The notes under the pieces were generated by a model, which did no database searches, was not told the DNA's origin, and saw only the letters and a list, made by a program, of their open reading frames with translations. DNA of 20,971 nucleotides from an uncultured Anaerosolibacter sp. (GTDB lineage Bacteria; Bacillota_A; Clostridia; Peptostreptococcales; Thermotaleaceae), in contig CALECF010000166.1 in assembly GCA_937948705.1 (NCBI GenBank), positions 1 to 20,971 on the forward strand, given 5' to 3'. The first letter of the stretch is position 1; each line of letters starts with the position of its first letter. A program made the translations under genes and the position numbers. Shown here piece after piece: positions 7,362 to 15,607 of the stretch.

Positions 7362-8315
7362 ATGGAGAATAAAAATGCACTTACAACGCAAGAAGTCGCT
7401 GAGATGCTCAAAATTGCCCCAAACACAGTATACGAATTAATAAAGCGTGGCGAAATAAATTCGTACAAAGTAGGCCGAAAAGTTAGATTTACATTAAGTG
7501 ATGTGGAAGATTATATAAATCGTTCCAAAACCATTAAATCTGTTGCTGCTCCTGTAGAAAATGAAGAGTTAAAATATAGCAAAATACAGTCAAATTTTGA
7601 ATTAAATAGTAGGGGTTTTGTAATATGCGGTCAAGATTTAATGCTTGATGTTTTATCAAATTATCTTGAAAACCGCTTGAATGGTATGCCGGCCTTACGT
7701 GCTTATATCGGTAGCTATAACAGCTTAACCTCATTATATCAAGGCTCTGTACAAGTTGCTTCTGCTCATTTATGGGATGGTGACACAGGGCAATACAACA
7801 TTCCGTTTGTCAGAAGATTGCTTCCGGGTATTCCGGCGGTTATTATTCACCTTACCTATCGTATGCAGGGCTTTTATGTTGTGAAGGGCAATCCTAAAAA
7901 AATAAAAACATGGAGTGATTTGAAACGCTCAGACATTACCATAATAAACAGAGAAAAAGGTGCAGGCTCTCGTGTGCTGCTAGATGAACATTTGCGTTTG
8001 TTGGGTATTTACGGTAGTTCGATTAAGGGTTATAGCAGGGAAACTCAATCCCACCTGACTGCGGCAAGTACCGTAGGGCGTGGCGGAGCAGATGTAGCTG
8101 TAGGGCATGAAAAGATTGCCAGACAGGTGGATAGCATAGATTTTATTCCCTTACAAAAAGAACGATATGATTTGGTTGTCAAAAAGGAAGATATGCACAC
8201 TCTACCTATTCAGGCAATTATAGAAATTCTCCGTTCTGATGAATTCAAAACTGAGTTTGAAGGAATTGGCGGATATGATACAAGTGAGATGGGTAACATT
8301 GTGGCTGAGACTTGA
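7362..8315 (+). CDS. One-component regulator: excisionase-type HTH fused to a PBP-like ligand domain
   Basis: A 317-residue cytoplasmic protein. Residues 8-53 are a MerR/excisionase-type HTH (TTQEVAEMLKIAPNTVYELI then YKVGRKVRFTLSDVEDYI). From about residue 85 to the end is a periplasmic-binding-protein-like domain without signal peptide, with the motif stretches LWDGDTGQYNIPFVRRLLPG, INREKGAGSRVLLDEHL and ADVAVGHEKIA. This second domain resembles the PBP-like domain that in other proteins is fused to molybdopterin-synthesis MoeA-type proteins. Its position, divergent from modABC with shared inverted elements, makes it the probable regulator of molybdate or tungstate uptake. The ligand (the oxyanion or a cofactor product) is not shown by the sequence. 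The start follows AAAGGATCATCAT, a fair ribosome binding site. It replaces the usual ModE here: no ModE-like LysR-type HTH is visible. Confidence 0.88.
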   Translation: MENKNALTTQEVAEMLKIAPNTVYELIKRGEINSYKVGRKVRFTLSDVEDYINRSKTIKSVAAPVENEELKYSKIQSNFELNSRGFVICGQDLMLDVLSNYLENRLNGMPALRAYIGSYNSLTSLYQGSVQVASAHLWDGDTGQYNIPFVRRLLPGIPAVIIHLTYRMQGFYVVKGNPKKIKTWSDLKRSDITIINREKGAGSRVLLDEHLRLLGIYGSSIKGYSRETQSHLTAASTVGRGGADVAVGHEKIARQVDSIDFIPLQKERYDLVVKKEDMHTLPIQAIIEILRSDEFKTEFEGIGGYDTSEMGNIVAET

Positions 8316-8380
8316 TTTTTAAAAACAATGGATTATGTTTGTGGTATGGATTATATTGAAGATTTTTAGAAGGTGATGGC

Positions 8381-9112
8381 TTGGACGGAATAAGTATTAC
8401 AAATTTATTGATTATATTTGTTGGAAGCTTTCTTGCCGCTGCAATATCTGGAGCAGCAGGTTTCGGTGGTGCTCTGCTTTTATTACCGTTGCTGACAAGA
8501 ACCATAGGAGCAACCATGGCTGTTCCTGTTTTAACATTAGCTCAGCTTATCGGAAATCTTTCGAGAATTTCCGTAGGTTATAAGCAAATTCAGTGGAAGC
8601 CGGTTTTGATATTTACTGCAGGGGCAGTGCCAACAGCAATATTTGGTGCGTGGTCTTTTGCAGTTGTTCCCAAGGATGTCATAACCCGTATTATTGGTGC
8701 TGCAATAATTGTTTTCGTTATACTGAAGTTTTTTAAGCTTATACTGTTCAAGCCTGGAAATATAACCATGGTTTGTGGAGGCGCATTGGTTGGTTTGATG
8801 TCTGGATTAGTAGGTAGCGCCGGGCCATTGGGAGCGGCAATTTTTCTTTCATTGAACCTGCCTCCTGTAGCTTATATTTCCAGCGAAGCCGTCACAGCGA
8901 CAGTAATGCATATTGTAAAAACTATGGTTTATCAGAAATATATTGGCATTGGGATAAAGGAAGTATCTATTGGCTTGTTTATGGGTGCCTCTATGTTTTT
9001 AGGAACATGGGTGAGCAAAAAAATTATTGATAATATGCCAAAAGAAAAGTTTGTAAGATTTGTTGGCATACTTTTATGCCTTGTTGGACTACAGATGCTT
9101 ATATTTGGATGA
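8381..9112 (+). CDS. TSUP (TauE/SafE) family anion transporter, intact copy
   Basis: Membrane protein of 243 residues with about eight hydrophobic segments and the duplicated TSUP signature: AAISGAAGFGGALLLLPLL near the N-terminus and GLMSGLVGSAGPLGAAIFL in the second half. The family moves sulfite, sulfoacetate, thiosulfate or other small anions. The start is TTG at 8381, preceded by AAGGTGATGGC; no in-frame ATG with a better ribosome binding site is seen. It begins 65 bp after the regulator gene on the same strand and is probably cotranscribed with it. A second, broken TSUP gene closes the divergent modABC operon, so the family seems tied to this locus. The two are not close copies by eye, so recent duplication is unlikely. 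Substrate unknown. Confidence 0.88.
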   Translation: MDGISITNLLIIFVGSFLAAAISGAAGFGGALLLLPLLTRTIGATMAVPVLTLAQLIGNLSRISVGYKQIQWKPVLIFTAGAVPTAIFGAWSFAVVPKDVITRIIGAAIIVFVILKFFKLILFKPGNITMVCGGALVGLMSGLVGSAGPLGAAIFLSLNLPPVAYISSEAVTATVMHIVKTMVYQKYIGIGIKEVSIGLFMGASMFLGTWVSKKIIDNMPKEKFVRFVGILLCLVGLQMLIFG

Positions 9113-9160
9113 ATACTGAATTTAAACTATTTGACTTTTAAAATTAAAGGATGCTGCGAA

Positions 9161-9488
9161 ATGTTTTCAAAATCAATTATTCTTACATACTAACTGCAAT
9201 TGCTGAAATAGTGAGATACTACTTACCATACTTGTGGTTAACCAAAGGGAAATCTTATGGCTTATTCTGCCAAGTGGGGTATGTCTAGCTCTGTTTGCAT
9301 GGTTGCTTTCTCTACATTCAGATTCTGCTGGTAGAGTATATGCAGCCTATGGTTCGATATATATTTTGGCTGCCATCTTATGGCTATGAATTATTGAGGG
9401 GATACGTCCTACAATCTGGGATATTTCAGGGGTATTAATAGCATTACTTGGTTGTGTTGTTATTTTAATTCAGCCTAGTGGAAAATAG
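9161..9488 (+). pseudogene. ynfA: Decayed YnfA/UPF0060 family membrane protein
   Basis: In pieces this reads as a small four-helix membrane protein of the YnfA/UPF0060 family (about 108 residues). MFSKSIIL is followed in a shifted frame by [20 protein letters not shown], then in a third frame by [34 protein letters not shown], an in-frame TGA where the family has Trp, and IIEGIRPTIWDISGVLIALL. It ends at TAG 9486-9488. At least two frameshifts and one stop are needed, so it is not functional. Confidence 0.8.
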
Positions 9489-9548
9489 GTTTGCAAAATT
9501 TCCGGGTAAACTTATTCCGTGTTGTATGGATACAAGAACTAGCGTCAT

Positions 9549-9653
9549 CAAGTTACAAGTGAAAAGCTCGTATAAGGTACTGATTACAAAAAGAGTGGCA
9601 AGGTTTGGCTGATTACTAAAAGTGCAATGGAAAGGTTGTATGGGTTTTTATAA
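9549..9653 (+). pseudogene. Fragment resembling a small HTH DNA-binding protein
   Basis: In one frame the bases read VTSEKLV, a stop, then GTDYKKSGKVWLITKSAMERLYGFL and stop 9651-9653. The stretch with KSGKVWLIT and AMERLYG resembles the C-terminal end of short HTH proteins common in Firmicute mobile regions. No N-terminal half or start is visible. The identification rests on one short motif and is tentative. Confidence 0.35.
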
Positions 9654-9686
9654 AATTACGGTTGACGTATTCCCTCATACCAATAA

Positions 9687-9833
9687 AAGATAAAAGCACC
9701 CACTCGACCTTTTTTAAAAAGTACCGAAAAAGCCGTTGATATATTCCCGTGTACGGACGAAATAAAAATACACATTTGCTATCTATCCGATTTTCCCGTT
9801 TCAGCCGGTATAGAGGAACATATCAAAAAATAA
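9687..9833 (+). other. Unidentified open stretch, probably a coding remnant
   Basis: A stop-bounded frame of 48 codons without a start reads protein-like in its second half (KAVDIFPCTDEIKIHICYLS, then FPVSAGIEEHIKK and TAA). Just upstream, in another frame, KITVDVFPHTNKR echoes KAVDIFPCTDE, and the DNA is similar as well (GTTGACGTATTCCC against GTTGATATATTCCC), suggesting an old local duplication. The rest, 9834-10035, holds no gene, repeat or clear promoter that I can support. It is the leader of hpt. Confidence 0.25.
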
Positions 9834-10035
9834 GATTTATATTTAGGGTATGTCTTTCCCTGGTACTGTTGCAAAATAAGAACAAGGTACTTTTCTCTTA
9901 CACATTTTCACTCTTGATTTAATATTTACATCGAAATTGAATTGAAGCTATCAATAATGAAGGATATGTGTTATATTTATTTGGAACATAGGCGCTTTAA
10001 AATTATGTAATTAACAATTGATCTCGGAGGATACA

Positions 10036-10574
10036 ATGGAAGATAAAATAGCGAAAATACTAATTTCAAAGGAACAGCTGCAGAATAGAATTTCCGAACT
10101 GGCTAATAAAATTAATGAAGATTATAAAGGAAAAAGTATTGTACTGGTCGGAATTTTGAGAGGAGCGGTACTTTTTAGGGAGACCTGGCAAAGGAGATAA
10201 AAGTACCTATCAGCATGGATTTTATGGCAGTATCCAGCTATGGAAGTGGTACAAGAACATCGGGTGTAGTAAGAATCATACATGACCTGGAAGAGAATAT
10301 TGAAGGGAAGGATGTACTAATAGTTGAGGATATTGTAGATTCCGGTCTGACACTTTACTATCTTGTAGAAAATCTCAAATCGAGAAACCCAAACAGTATA
10401 AAACTTTGCTGTCTCTTGGACAAGCCCCATCAGAGAATGAAGCCGGTAACTCCTGATTATGTTGGGTTTGAAGTGCCGGATGAATTTGTTGTTGGTTATG
10501 GACTGGATTATGATGAGATGTACCGCAACCTTCCATACATCGGTGTACTGAAGCCGGAAGTGTACTCGAAGTAA
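10036..10574 (+). pseudogene. hpt: Hypoxanthine phosphoribosyltransferase, frameshifted
   Basis: Purine salvage enzyme that makes IMP/GMP from hypoxanthine/guanine and PRPP. The start ATG at 10036 follows CGGAGGATACA. The first frame reads MEDKIAKILISKEQLQNR on to ILRGAVLF, then goes out of frame and stops at 10198-10200. The second frame continues [20 protein letters not shown] with the PRPP-binding motif [11 protein letters not shown] and the normal C-terminus. The only lesion is one missing base between 10177 and 10178: TTTTTAGGGAGAC, where TTTTTATGGGAGAC would restore LFMGDLAKE. Everything else looks intact, so this is either a very recent inactivation or a sequencing error. The total of about 180 residues is normal for the family. 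RNase J follows after 69 bp. Confidence 0.88.
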
Positions 10575-10643
10575 GGAAGTGTTGGGTTGGAAATATAAAA
10601 ACATGTAAATACTTTAAGTGTAAATAAGAATTGGAGGACTATA

Positions 10644-12302
10644 GTGGCAAAAAGCAAGAAAAAACTAAAAGTTATTCCCCTTGGAGGATTAGGGGAGATA
10701 GGAAAGAATATTACTGTATTCGAATACGGGGAGGACATCCTTGTTGTGGATTGTGGTATGACGTTTCCGGATGATGAAATGCTGGGTATCGACCTGGTTT
10801 TGCCGGATACAACATATTTGACAAAAAACAAGGAGCGGATAAAAGGAATTGTTGTGACTCATGGGCACGAGGATCATATTGGAGCACTGCCATATGTGTT
10901 GAGAGAGGTTAACGTTCCGGTTTACGGTACTCGTCTTGCATTGGGTTTGCTGGAATATAAGCTCGAAGAGCATGGAATTCTCTCGAATTGCGAGCTGCAA
11001 ACGGTAACACAGGGTCAGACAATTGAGCTGGGTGTTTTCAAAGTGGAGTTTATCCGGTCCACTCACAGTATAGCAGACGCTGTAGCGCTCGCTATTCATA
11101 CTCCTGTAGGAATAGTTGTACATACATCTGATTTTAAGATAGATTATACACCTATTTCGGGTGAACCAATAGATCTGCCACGCTTTGCAGAGCTTGGCAA
11201 AAAGGGTGTATTGCTTCTGATGTGCGACAGTACCAATGTTGAGCGTCCTGGGTACACCATGTCGGAAAGAACAGTAGGAGAAGCCTTTGAAGAAATCTTT
11301 GTGAACGCGAAAAGCAGGATACTTGTTGCTACCTTTGCATCCAACATTCACAGAATTCAGCAGGTTGTGAACGCTGCAGTCAAATATGGCCGTAAGGTGG
11401 CTATCTGCGGCAGAAGCATGATTAATGTCAGTAAAAAAGCTATGGAGTTAGGATATTTGACTATACCTGAAGGTGTGCTGGTTGATATTGAGCGTATTAA
11501 AAGCTATAAGCAGGAAAACCTCGTTATTATCTCAACAGGCAGTCAGGGAGAGCCTATGTCTGCACTATCGAGAATGGCAGCAGGTGATCACCGGCAGGTT
11601 CAAATAGTGCCGGGGGATCTGGTTGTTATTTCAGCTACTCCTATTCCGGGAAATGAAAAATCTGTATCAGGTGTAATCAATGAGCTTTTTAAAAAGGGCG
11701 CGGAGGTTATATATGAAGCGCTTGCGGACATACATGTTTCCGGACATGCCTGTCAGGAGGAGCTAAAATTAATGCACCGACTTGTAAACCCTAAATATTT
11801 CCTTCCCGTGCACGGAGAATACAGGCATCTGAAGCAGCATGCCAACCTTGCCCAGAGCTTGGGTATGGAAAAAGAAAACACAATCATCATGGAAATCGGA
11901 CAAGTACTTGAGATAAATTCCAGTGAAGCACAGATTAAGGGAAGTGTTCCATCGGGCAAGGTTCTTGTGGATGGTTTGGGTATTGGAGATGTAGGCAATG
12001 TGGTTCTTCGGGACAGGAAACATCTCTCGGAAGACGGGTTGATTATTATTGTTTTAACTGTGCAAAAGGAAACCGGGAATGTTCTTACCGGACCTGATGT
12101 TATATCAAGAGGCTTTGTATATGTCAGGGAAGCAGAAGCGTTTATGGATGAAGTAAAGCAGGTTTGCAAGGAAGCGGTTCTTAAATGCGAAGGCAGGAAC
12201 TGGTCTTCTAAAAAGAATACAATAAAGGATACCTTAAGGGAGTACATTTTCCAAAAAACAAAGAGACGGCCCATGATACTGCCGATTTTGATGGAAATAT
12301 AA
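10644..12302 (+). CDS. rnj: Ribonuclease J
   Basis: Endo/5'-3' exoribonuclease central to mRNA decay and rRNA maturation in Firmicutes. Metallo-beta-lactamase fold with the zinc motif HGHEDH (residues 73-78), the preceding VVDCGMTFPDDEMLGID, then IRSTHSIADAVALAI, HTSDFKID and CDSTN. The beta-CASP region includes ATFASNIHRIQQVVNAA, STGSQGEPMSALSRMA and HVSGHACQEELKLM. The C-terminal domain ends in KTKRRPMILPILMEI. The length of 552 residues is normal. The start is GTG at 10644 after TTGGAGGACTATA. It may be cotranscribed with hpt. A strong hairpin terminator lies right after it. Confidence 0.96.
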   Translation: MAKSKKKLKVIPLGGLGEIGKNITVFEYGEDILVVDCGMTFPDDEMLGIDLVLPDTTYLTKNKERIKGIVVTHGHEDHIGALPYVLREVNVPVYGTRLALGLLEYKLEEHGILSNCELQTVTQGQTIELGVFKVEFIRSTHSIADAVALAIHTPVGIVVHTSDFKIDYTPISGEPIDLPRFAELGKKGVLLLMCDSTNVERPGYTMSERTVGEAFEEIFVNAKSRILVATFASNIHRIQQVVNAAVKYGRKVAICGRSMINVSKKAMELGYLTIPEGVLVDIERIKSYKQENLVIISTGSQGEPMSALSRMAAGDHRQVQIVPGDLVVISATPIPGNEKSVSGVINELFKKGAEVIYEALADIHVSGHACQEELKLMHRLVNPKYFLPVHGEYRHLKQHANLAQSLGMEKENTIIMEIGQVLEINSSEAQIKGSVPSGKVLVDGLGIGDVGNVVLRDRKHLSEDGLIIIVLTVQKETGNVLTGPDVISRGFVYVREAEAFMDEVKQVCKEAVLKCEGRNWSSKKNTIKDTLREYIFQKTKRRPMILPILMEI

Positions 12303-12310
12303 AGCAACTA

Positions 12311-12343
12311 AACCCTGACTGTAGTAACATCAGTCAGGGTTTT
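12311..12343. terminator. Intrinsic terminator between convergent RNase J and csaB genes
   Basis: AACCCTGACTG (12311-12321) pairs fully with CAGTCAGGGTT (12331-12341) around a nine-base loop, followed by TTTTC on the plus strand. It ends the RNase J transcript. On the minus strand the same hairpin follows the csaB stop by three bases, with a weaker T run, and may serve both genes. Confidence 0.88.
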
Positions 12344-12345
12344 CT

Positions 12346-13455
12346 CTAGTTTGTTGTCAGATTATTAATGTGATGAAGAATTTCATGAATACCTTGCAGC
12401 GAAATTTTCGAGAGTTCTTCCGTTTTGTCTGCGATTATTTTTTTAAGCTCGTCTTTTCTTTCCCACGTATATTTTATTTCATTTACTAACAAGTCAGAAC
12501 TAAGGTTTTCGTATCTACACAAAGGGTCTATTCCAAGGGCACTCATAAATCCATCAATTTTAGGATCATAGGATATTCCGATTACTGGTACACCCATGAG
12601 GGAAGAGAAAATCAGACCATGAAGGCGAATACTTATATTCATGCTCATTAAGCCCGAAATTCCCAGGATCTCGGAAGGCATATATGAGGAAGAAGAAATG
12701 ATGGCTGGTTTGAAAGTCATCTTTGATGAAATCTCCTGGGCCAGTTCATAATCCTCATCAGAATGAAAAGGTATAAGAACTATACGTACATCAAGATCCC
12801 TTGCAATTTTGTCGGCAGCAGTTGCAAATATGGCAGCAACATCCACATTACCCTTCCATTTTCTAATGGACATGCCAATCATAGGTTTGTCCAGGGATTG
12901 CCAGCAGCTTTCATTTTTAAGAATTTTCTGTGCTTGTTCCATGTACAAAGGAGTGAGAAGAAACGCCGGATCGGCAGTGATTTTTATTTGTTTACTAACT
13001 CCCAGCTTTTTAAGCATTTCATATGGTCTTCTATCTCTTACCCATATGGCCATGGTCTTATTAAGAATAAGCTTTAGGGAAACCCTGCTTATTATATTGT
13101 TAACCGGCCCTATGCCTTGCGCAAAAATGTATACAGATTTTTTGCAGAAAAATGCGCTTAGAATTATTCCAAGGTAATACCAAATACCAAGCTGACTGGT
13201 TTCGTCCTGGAGCAGACTGCCACCACCGCTTATCAATATATCACAATTTTTTACGGCTTTTAATACTTCGTAAAAATTCCACCGATCAACGGCATCTACA
13301 TTATATAAACGTTTGGTATATTCGGGGTTTGCAGAAAGAACAGTAATACAAATCTCCTTGCTGCTGCATCTAAACTGCTCGATTAACGATTGTAATATTG
13401 CTTCATCCCCAATATGATAAAAACCATAGAATCCCGAGATTAGGATTTTACGCAA
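12346..13455 (-). CDS. csaB: Polysaccharide pyruvyl transferase, CsaB type
   Basis: Transfers pyruvate from phosphoenolpyruvate to a secondary cell-wall polysaccharide, the ligand that SLH-domain S-layer proteins bind. Visible features: the N-terminal ILISGFYGFYHIGDEAILQS, the loop DILISGGGSLLQD, FAQGIGPV, the middle TADPAFLL, and the C-terminal ISIRLHGLIFSSLMGVPVIG with its conserved RLHG. The start is placed at TTG 13455-13453 because GAGGTGATCCTA lies just before it and the protein then begins at LRKILISGFYG, as the family does. A longer in-frame reading to ATG 13506 adds 17 residues that do not look like the family. The 369 residues fit CsaB. It is alone on this strand except for the upstream synthase gene 273 bp away. 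Confidence 0.88.
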   Translation of the reverse strand: MRKILISGFYGFYHIGDEAILQSLIEQFRCSSKEICITVLSANPEYTKRLYNVDAVDRWNFYEVLKAVKNCDILISGGGSLLQDETSQLGIWYYLGIILSAFFCKKSVYIFAQGIGPVNNIISRVSLKLILNKTMAIWVRDRRPYEMLKKLGVSKQIKITADPAFLLTPLYMEQAQKILKNESCWQSLDKPMIGMSIRKWKGNVDVAAIFATAADKIARDLDVRIVLIPFHSDEDYELAQEISSKMTFKPAIISSSSYMPSEILGISGLMSMNISIRLHGLIFSSLMGVPVIGISYDPKIDGFMSALGIDPLCRYENLSSDLLVNEIKYTWERKDELKKIIADKTEELSKISLQGIHEILHHINNLTTN

Positions 13456-13560
13456 TAGGATCACCTCAAAAGTATTGGACTGGTTTATATCAAATACAAT
13501 ATGCATAGATTGCTTATTGTTAATTAAATAATTTAATCAGTCATAATTATATATTATAGT

Positions 13561-13596
13561 ATTATAGTAAAATATAATCAATTATAAATAATTATA
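13561..13596. repeat. Copy A of a dispersed AT-rich repeat
   Basis: A 36-base stretch built as ATTATAGTAAAAT, six bases, AATTATAAAT, one base, ATTATA. It matches the copy at 18956-18991 at 31 of 36 positions, and all five differences are transitions. It also contains TATAATCAATTATA, whose reverse complement TATAATTGATTATA occurs in the copy at 15605-15638. It lies in the upstream region of csaB and may carry its promoter. Confidence 0.55.
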
Positions 13597-13602
13597 AAAT
13601 AT

Positions 13603-13630
13603 GTAAAAGACGAAGGTGTAAAAGACGAAG
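13603..13630. repeat. Two-copy tandem repeat
   Basis: GTAAAAGACGAAG occurs at 13603-13615 and again at 13618-13630, separated by GT. It is a simple local duplication next to the AT-rich repeat. Confidence 0.7.
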
Positions 13631-13732
13631 CCTGCTTATGAATGGCTGGACAAAAAAACTGGAATTACCATTGTAATCCCAGTAAAAGTAAGTCTCCATA
13701 ACACGTATATTCATTTTTGGGATGATACTTAA
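13622..13732 (+). other. Short protein-like open stretch, possible gene remnant
   Basis: A plus-strand frame without a start codon reads KTKPAYEWLDKKTGITIVI, then PVKVSLHNTYIHFWDDT and TAA, overlapping the end of the convergent synthase gene by four bases. The composition looks like real protein (aromatic, amphipathic, not AT-drift), so it may be the tail of a lost gene. I cannot assign a family and there is no ribosome binding site. Confidence 0.25.
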
Positions 13733-15252
13733 ACAATTTGGTTGTTCTCCATAAAGTTTAACATTTTTACAGTTGCTTTTATGGCAGAAGCGGTTTGGTC
13801 AGAATCCAACCCTCTTGTTTTAAACTCTTTGCCAAGCTGCCAGGTTATTATGGTTTCAACCAGTGCATTGGTTTTTCCACCTGGAGGAATTGTGACAATA
13901 TAGTCAACCAGAACAGGAAGTTTTTTACCCAATTTCCCGTAGATTTTTGTTAAAGCTTTCATGAAAGCATCATACTGACCATCCCCGGTTGCTGTTTCTT
14001 CAAAGATTTCTTCACCGATTTGCAGGCTAAGAGTGGCTACGGGATGTAAATTCAATGCATGGCAAATGTAGTAGTTTTTAACCTTGATTTTTTCATTAAG
14101 CGTGTTGCTTCCAAGGACGTCAGATATTATATACGGCAGATCATCGATTGTAATACTTTCTTTTTTATCGCCAAGCTCAACAACCCTTTCGGTAACTTTG
14201 GCTATTGAGTCTTTGTCGAGGTCTATTCCAAGCTCTATCAAATTATTTTGTATACTGGCTTTCCCTGACGTTTTTCCAAGGGCGTATTTCCTGGTGCGGT
14301 CGAATCTTTCAGGTGTTAAATCATTGTGGTATAGGTTATCCTTATTGTCCCCATCAGCATGCACTCCACATGTCTGCGTAAATACGTGCTCTCCGATAAC
14401 GGGCTTATTGGTTGGCACTCTTATCCCTGAAAAGGCTTCTACAATTCTGCTAGCCCTGTTTATCTTTGTTTCATCAGCAGCCATTTCTGCCTGGCTGCAG
14501 TGATCACTCAAGATTGCGATAACGCTTGAAAGAGGCGCATTGCCAGTCCTTTCTCCAAGACCGTTAATCGTAGTATGAATACCATTAATGCCTGCTTTTA
14601 CCGCCATATAAGTATTAGCTGCCGCCAGGTCATAATCATTATGGGCATGGAAATCAAACCTGAGACCCGGATATTTTTCAAGCATGACCCTGCAAAATTC
14701 AAATGTCTGATCAGGATTCAATATTCCTAAGGTATCCGGCAGCATAAATCTTTGTACACAGGTATCTTTTAAAGCATCAACAAGCTGGAATACATAATCA
14801 GGGGAGCTTTTCATTCCATTGGACCAGTCTTCCAAATAAACATTAACTGCGAGACCATGATTATGAGCATAGTGTATAACCGTTTTGATGTCGGATATAT
14901 GCTCTTCGGGACTCTTTTTTAACTGACGGGTAACATGCTTTAATGAGCCTTTGCATAAGAGGTTTAAAACAGTCGCTCCTGCATCCAGCATCCAGTCCAC
15001 CGATTTTGTGCCATCAACAAAACCTAAAACCTCTACTCTGTCAAGGAAGTTTTTTTCTTTACACCAGGAGGTAATCATTTTTACCGCTTCCATTTCGCCC
15101 CTTGATATTCGAGCAGAAGCAACCTCAATTCTATCAACCTTGACTTCCTCAAGCAAAATTCTGGCGATATTGTATTTTTCTCTTTCCGAAAATGCAACCC
15201 CTGGTGTTTGTTCACCATCACGCAAGGTTGTATCCATTATTTCGATTTTCAT
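13729..15252 (-). CDS. Citramalate/2-isopropylmalate synthase family acyltransferase
   Basis: Condenses acetyl-CoA with a 2-oxoacid (pyruvate or 2-oxoisovalerate), feeding isoleucine or leucine synthesis. TIM-barrel catalytic domain: DTTLRDGEQTPG (residues 7-18), metal-binding HAHND (202-206), then GINGIHTTINGLGERTGNAP and the linker-region motif TQTCGVHADGDNKD. A C-terminal LeuA-type regulatory domain starts at about residue 370 and supports feedback control. The length of 507 residues is typical. The start follows GAGGAGGGTGAGAT. No other leu/ilv gene and no T-box leader are visible next to it, so the exact substrate is open. The short, LeuA-like C-terminal domain and the early active-site sequence fit citramalate synthase at least as well as isopropylmalate synthase. 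Confidence 0.82.
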   Translation of the reverse strand: MKIEIMDTTLRDGEQTPGVAFSEREKYNIARILLEEVKVDRIEVASARISRGEMEAVKMITSWCKEKNFLDRVEVLGFVDGTKSVDWMLDAGATVLNLLCKGSLKHVTRQLKKSPEEHISDIKTVIHYAHNHGLAVNVYLEDWSNGMKSSPDYVFQLVDALKDTCVQRFMLPDTLGILNPDQTFEFCRVMLEKYPGLRFDFHAHNDYDLAAANTYMAVKAGINGIHTTINGLGERTGNAPLSSVIAILSDHCSQAEMAADETKINRASRIVEAFSGIRVPTNKPVIGEHVFTQTCGVHADGDNKDNLYHNDLTPERFDRTRKYALGKTSGKASIQNNLIELGIDLDKDSIAKVTERVVELGDKKESITIDDLPYIISDVLGSNTLNEKIKVKNYYICHALNLHPVATLSLQIGEEIFEETATGDGQYDAFMKALTKIYGKLGKKLPVLVDYIVTIPPGGKTNALVETIITWQLGKEFKTRGLDSDQTASAIKATVKMLNFMENNQIV

Positions 15253-15577
15253 ATCTCACCCTCCTCGTATCCATTACGATTCCTGCTAAGGCATCTATTC
15301 TAGAGGGCCTGCTGTCAAGTCTACACTTATATTCGAAATTGTGTCCACAAAAGGTTCATTTTCAATGAAATCATCAGAGAACACAATGGAGTTATTGAAA
15401 AATAATATAAATGATAATAAAAGAATCAAAACACCTTTCTTTTTCAAACAAATCATACTCCCGTCGCTATTAGTTTTAATGAAACTTCTTATTATGAGCT
15501 TCCAAAAGAGTTTATCCTTTTTAATATATTTTTGCTTACAAAATAATATTACAAGATATAATTAAACACTTATATAT
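15253..15577. other. Intergenic region between divergent synthase gene and nrdD
   Basis: No credible gene. The 15341-15565 open frame on the plus strand (74 codons) has no ribosome binding site and a composition typical of AT-rich noncoding DNA. A small palindrome TTCATTTTCAATGAA lies at 15355-15369. The first 60 bases carry the ribosome binding site of the minus-strand synthase gene, but I find no convincing -35/-10 pair or T-box element for it. Confidence 0.5.
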
Positions 15578-15607
15578 TTGACTATTTATATTCATTTAGT
15601 GTAAAAT
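15578..15607 (+). promoter_or_regulatory. Candidate nrdD promoter
   Basis: TTGACT (15578-15583), an 18-base spacer and TAAAAT (15602-15607). The start would be near 15614, inside the AT-rich repeat, leaving a leader of about 95 bases. Just upstream, ACACTTATATATTTGACT partly resembles an NrdR box (ACACTATATATAGTGT type) but needs an extra base, so NrdR control is only a possibility. Confidence 0.5.

Noticed and set aside
10689..11351. Long minus-strand open frame (220 codons) opposite RNase J
   Set aside because: It lies fully antisense to a clearly conserved gene, has no ribosome binding site and shows no recognisable protein features.
11753..12307. Minus-strand open frame (184 codons) opposite the end of RNase J
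   Set aside because: Antisense shadow of RNase J that also runs toward the shared terminator; no family features.
15253..15400. T-box leader for the citramalate/isopropylmalate synthase gene
   Set aside because: No T-box core, specifier stem or terminator hairpin can be found on the minus strand there.
15341..15565. Plus-strand frame of 74 codons between the synthase gene and nrdD
   Set aside because: No ribosome binding site, and the Lys/Asn/Phe/Leu-rich composition is what AT-rich noncoding DNA gives.
15565..15583. NrdR box upstream of nrdD
   Set aside because: ACACTTATATATTTGACT needs an extra base and several mismatches to fit the palindromic consensus, and there is no second box at the usual spacing.
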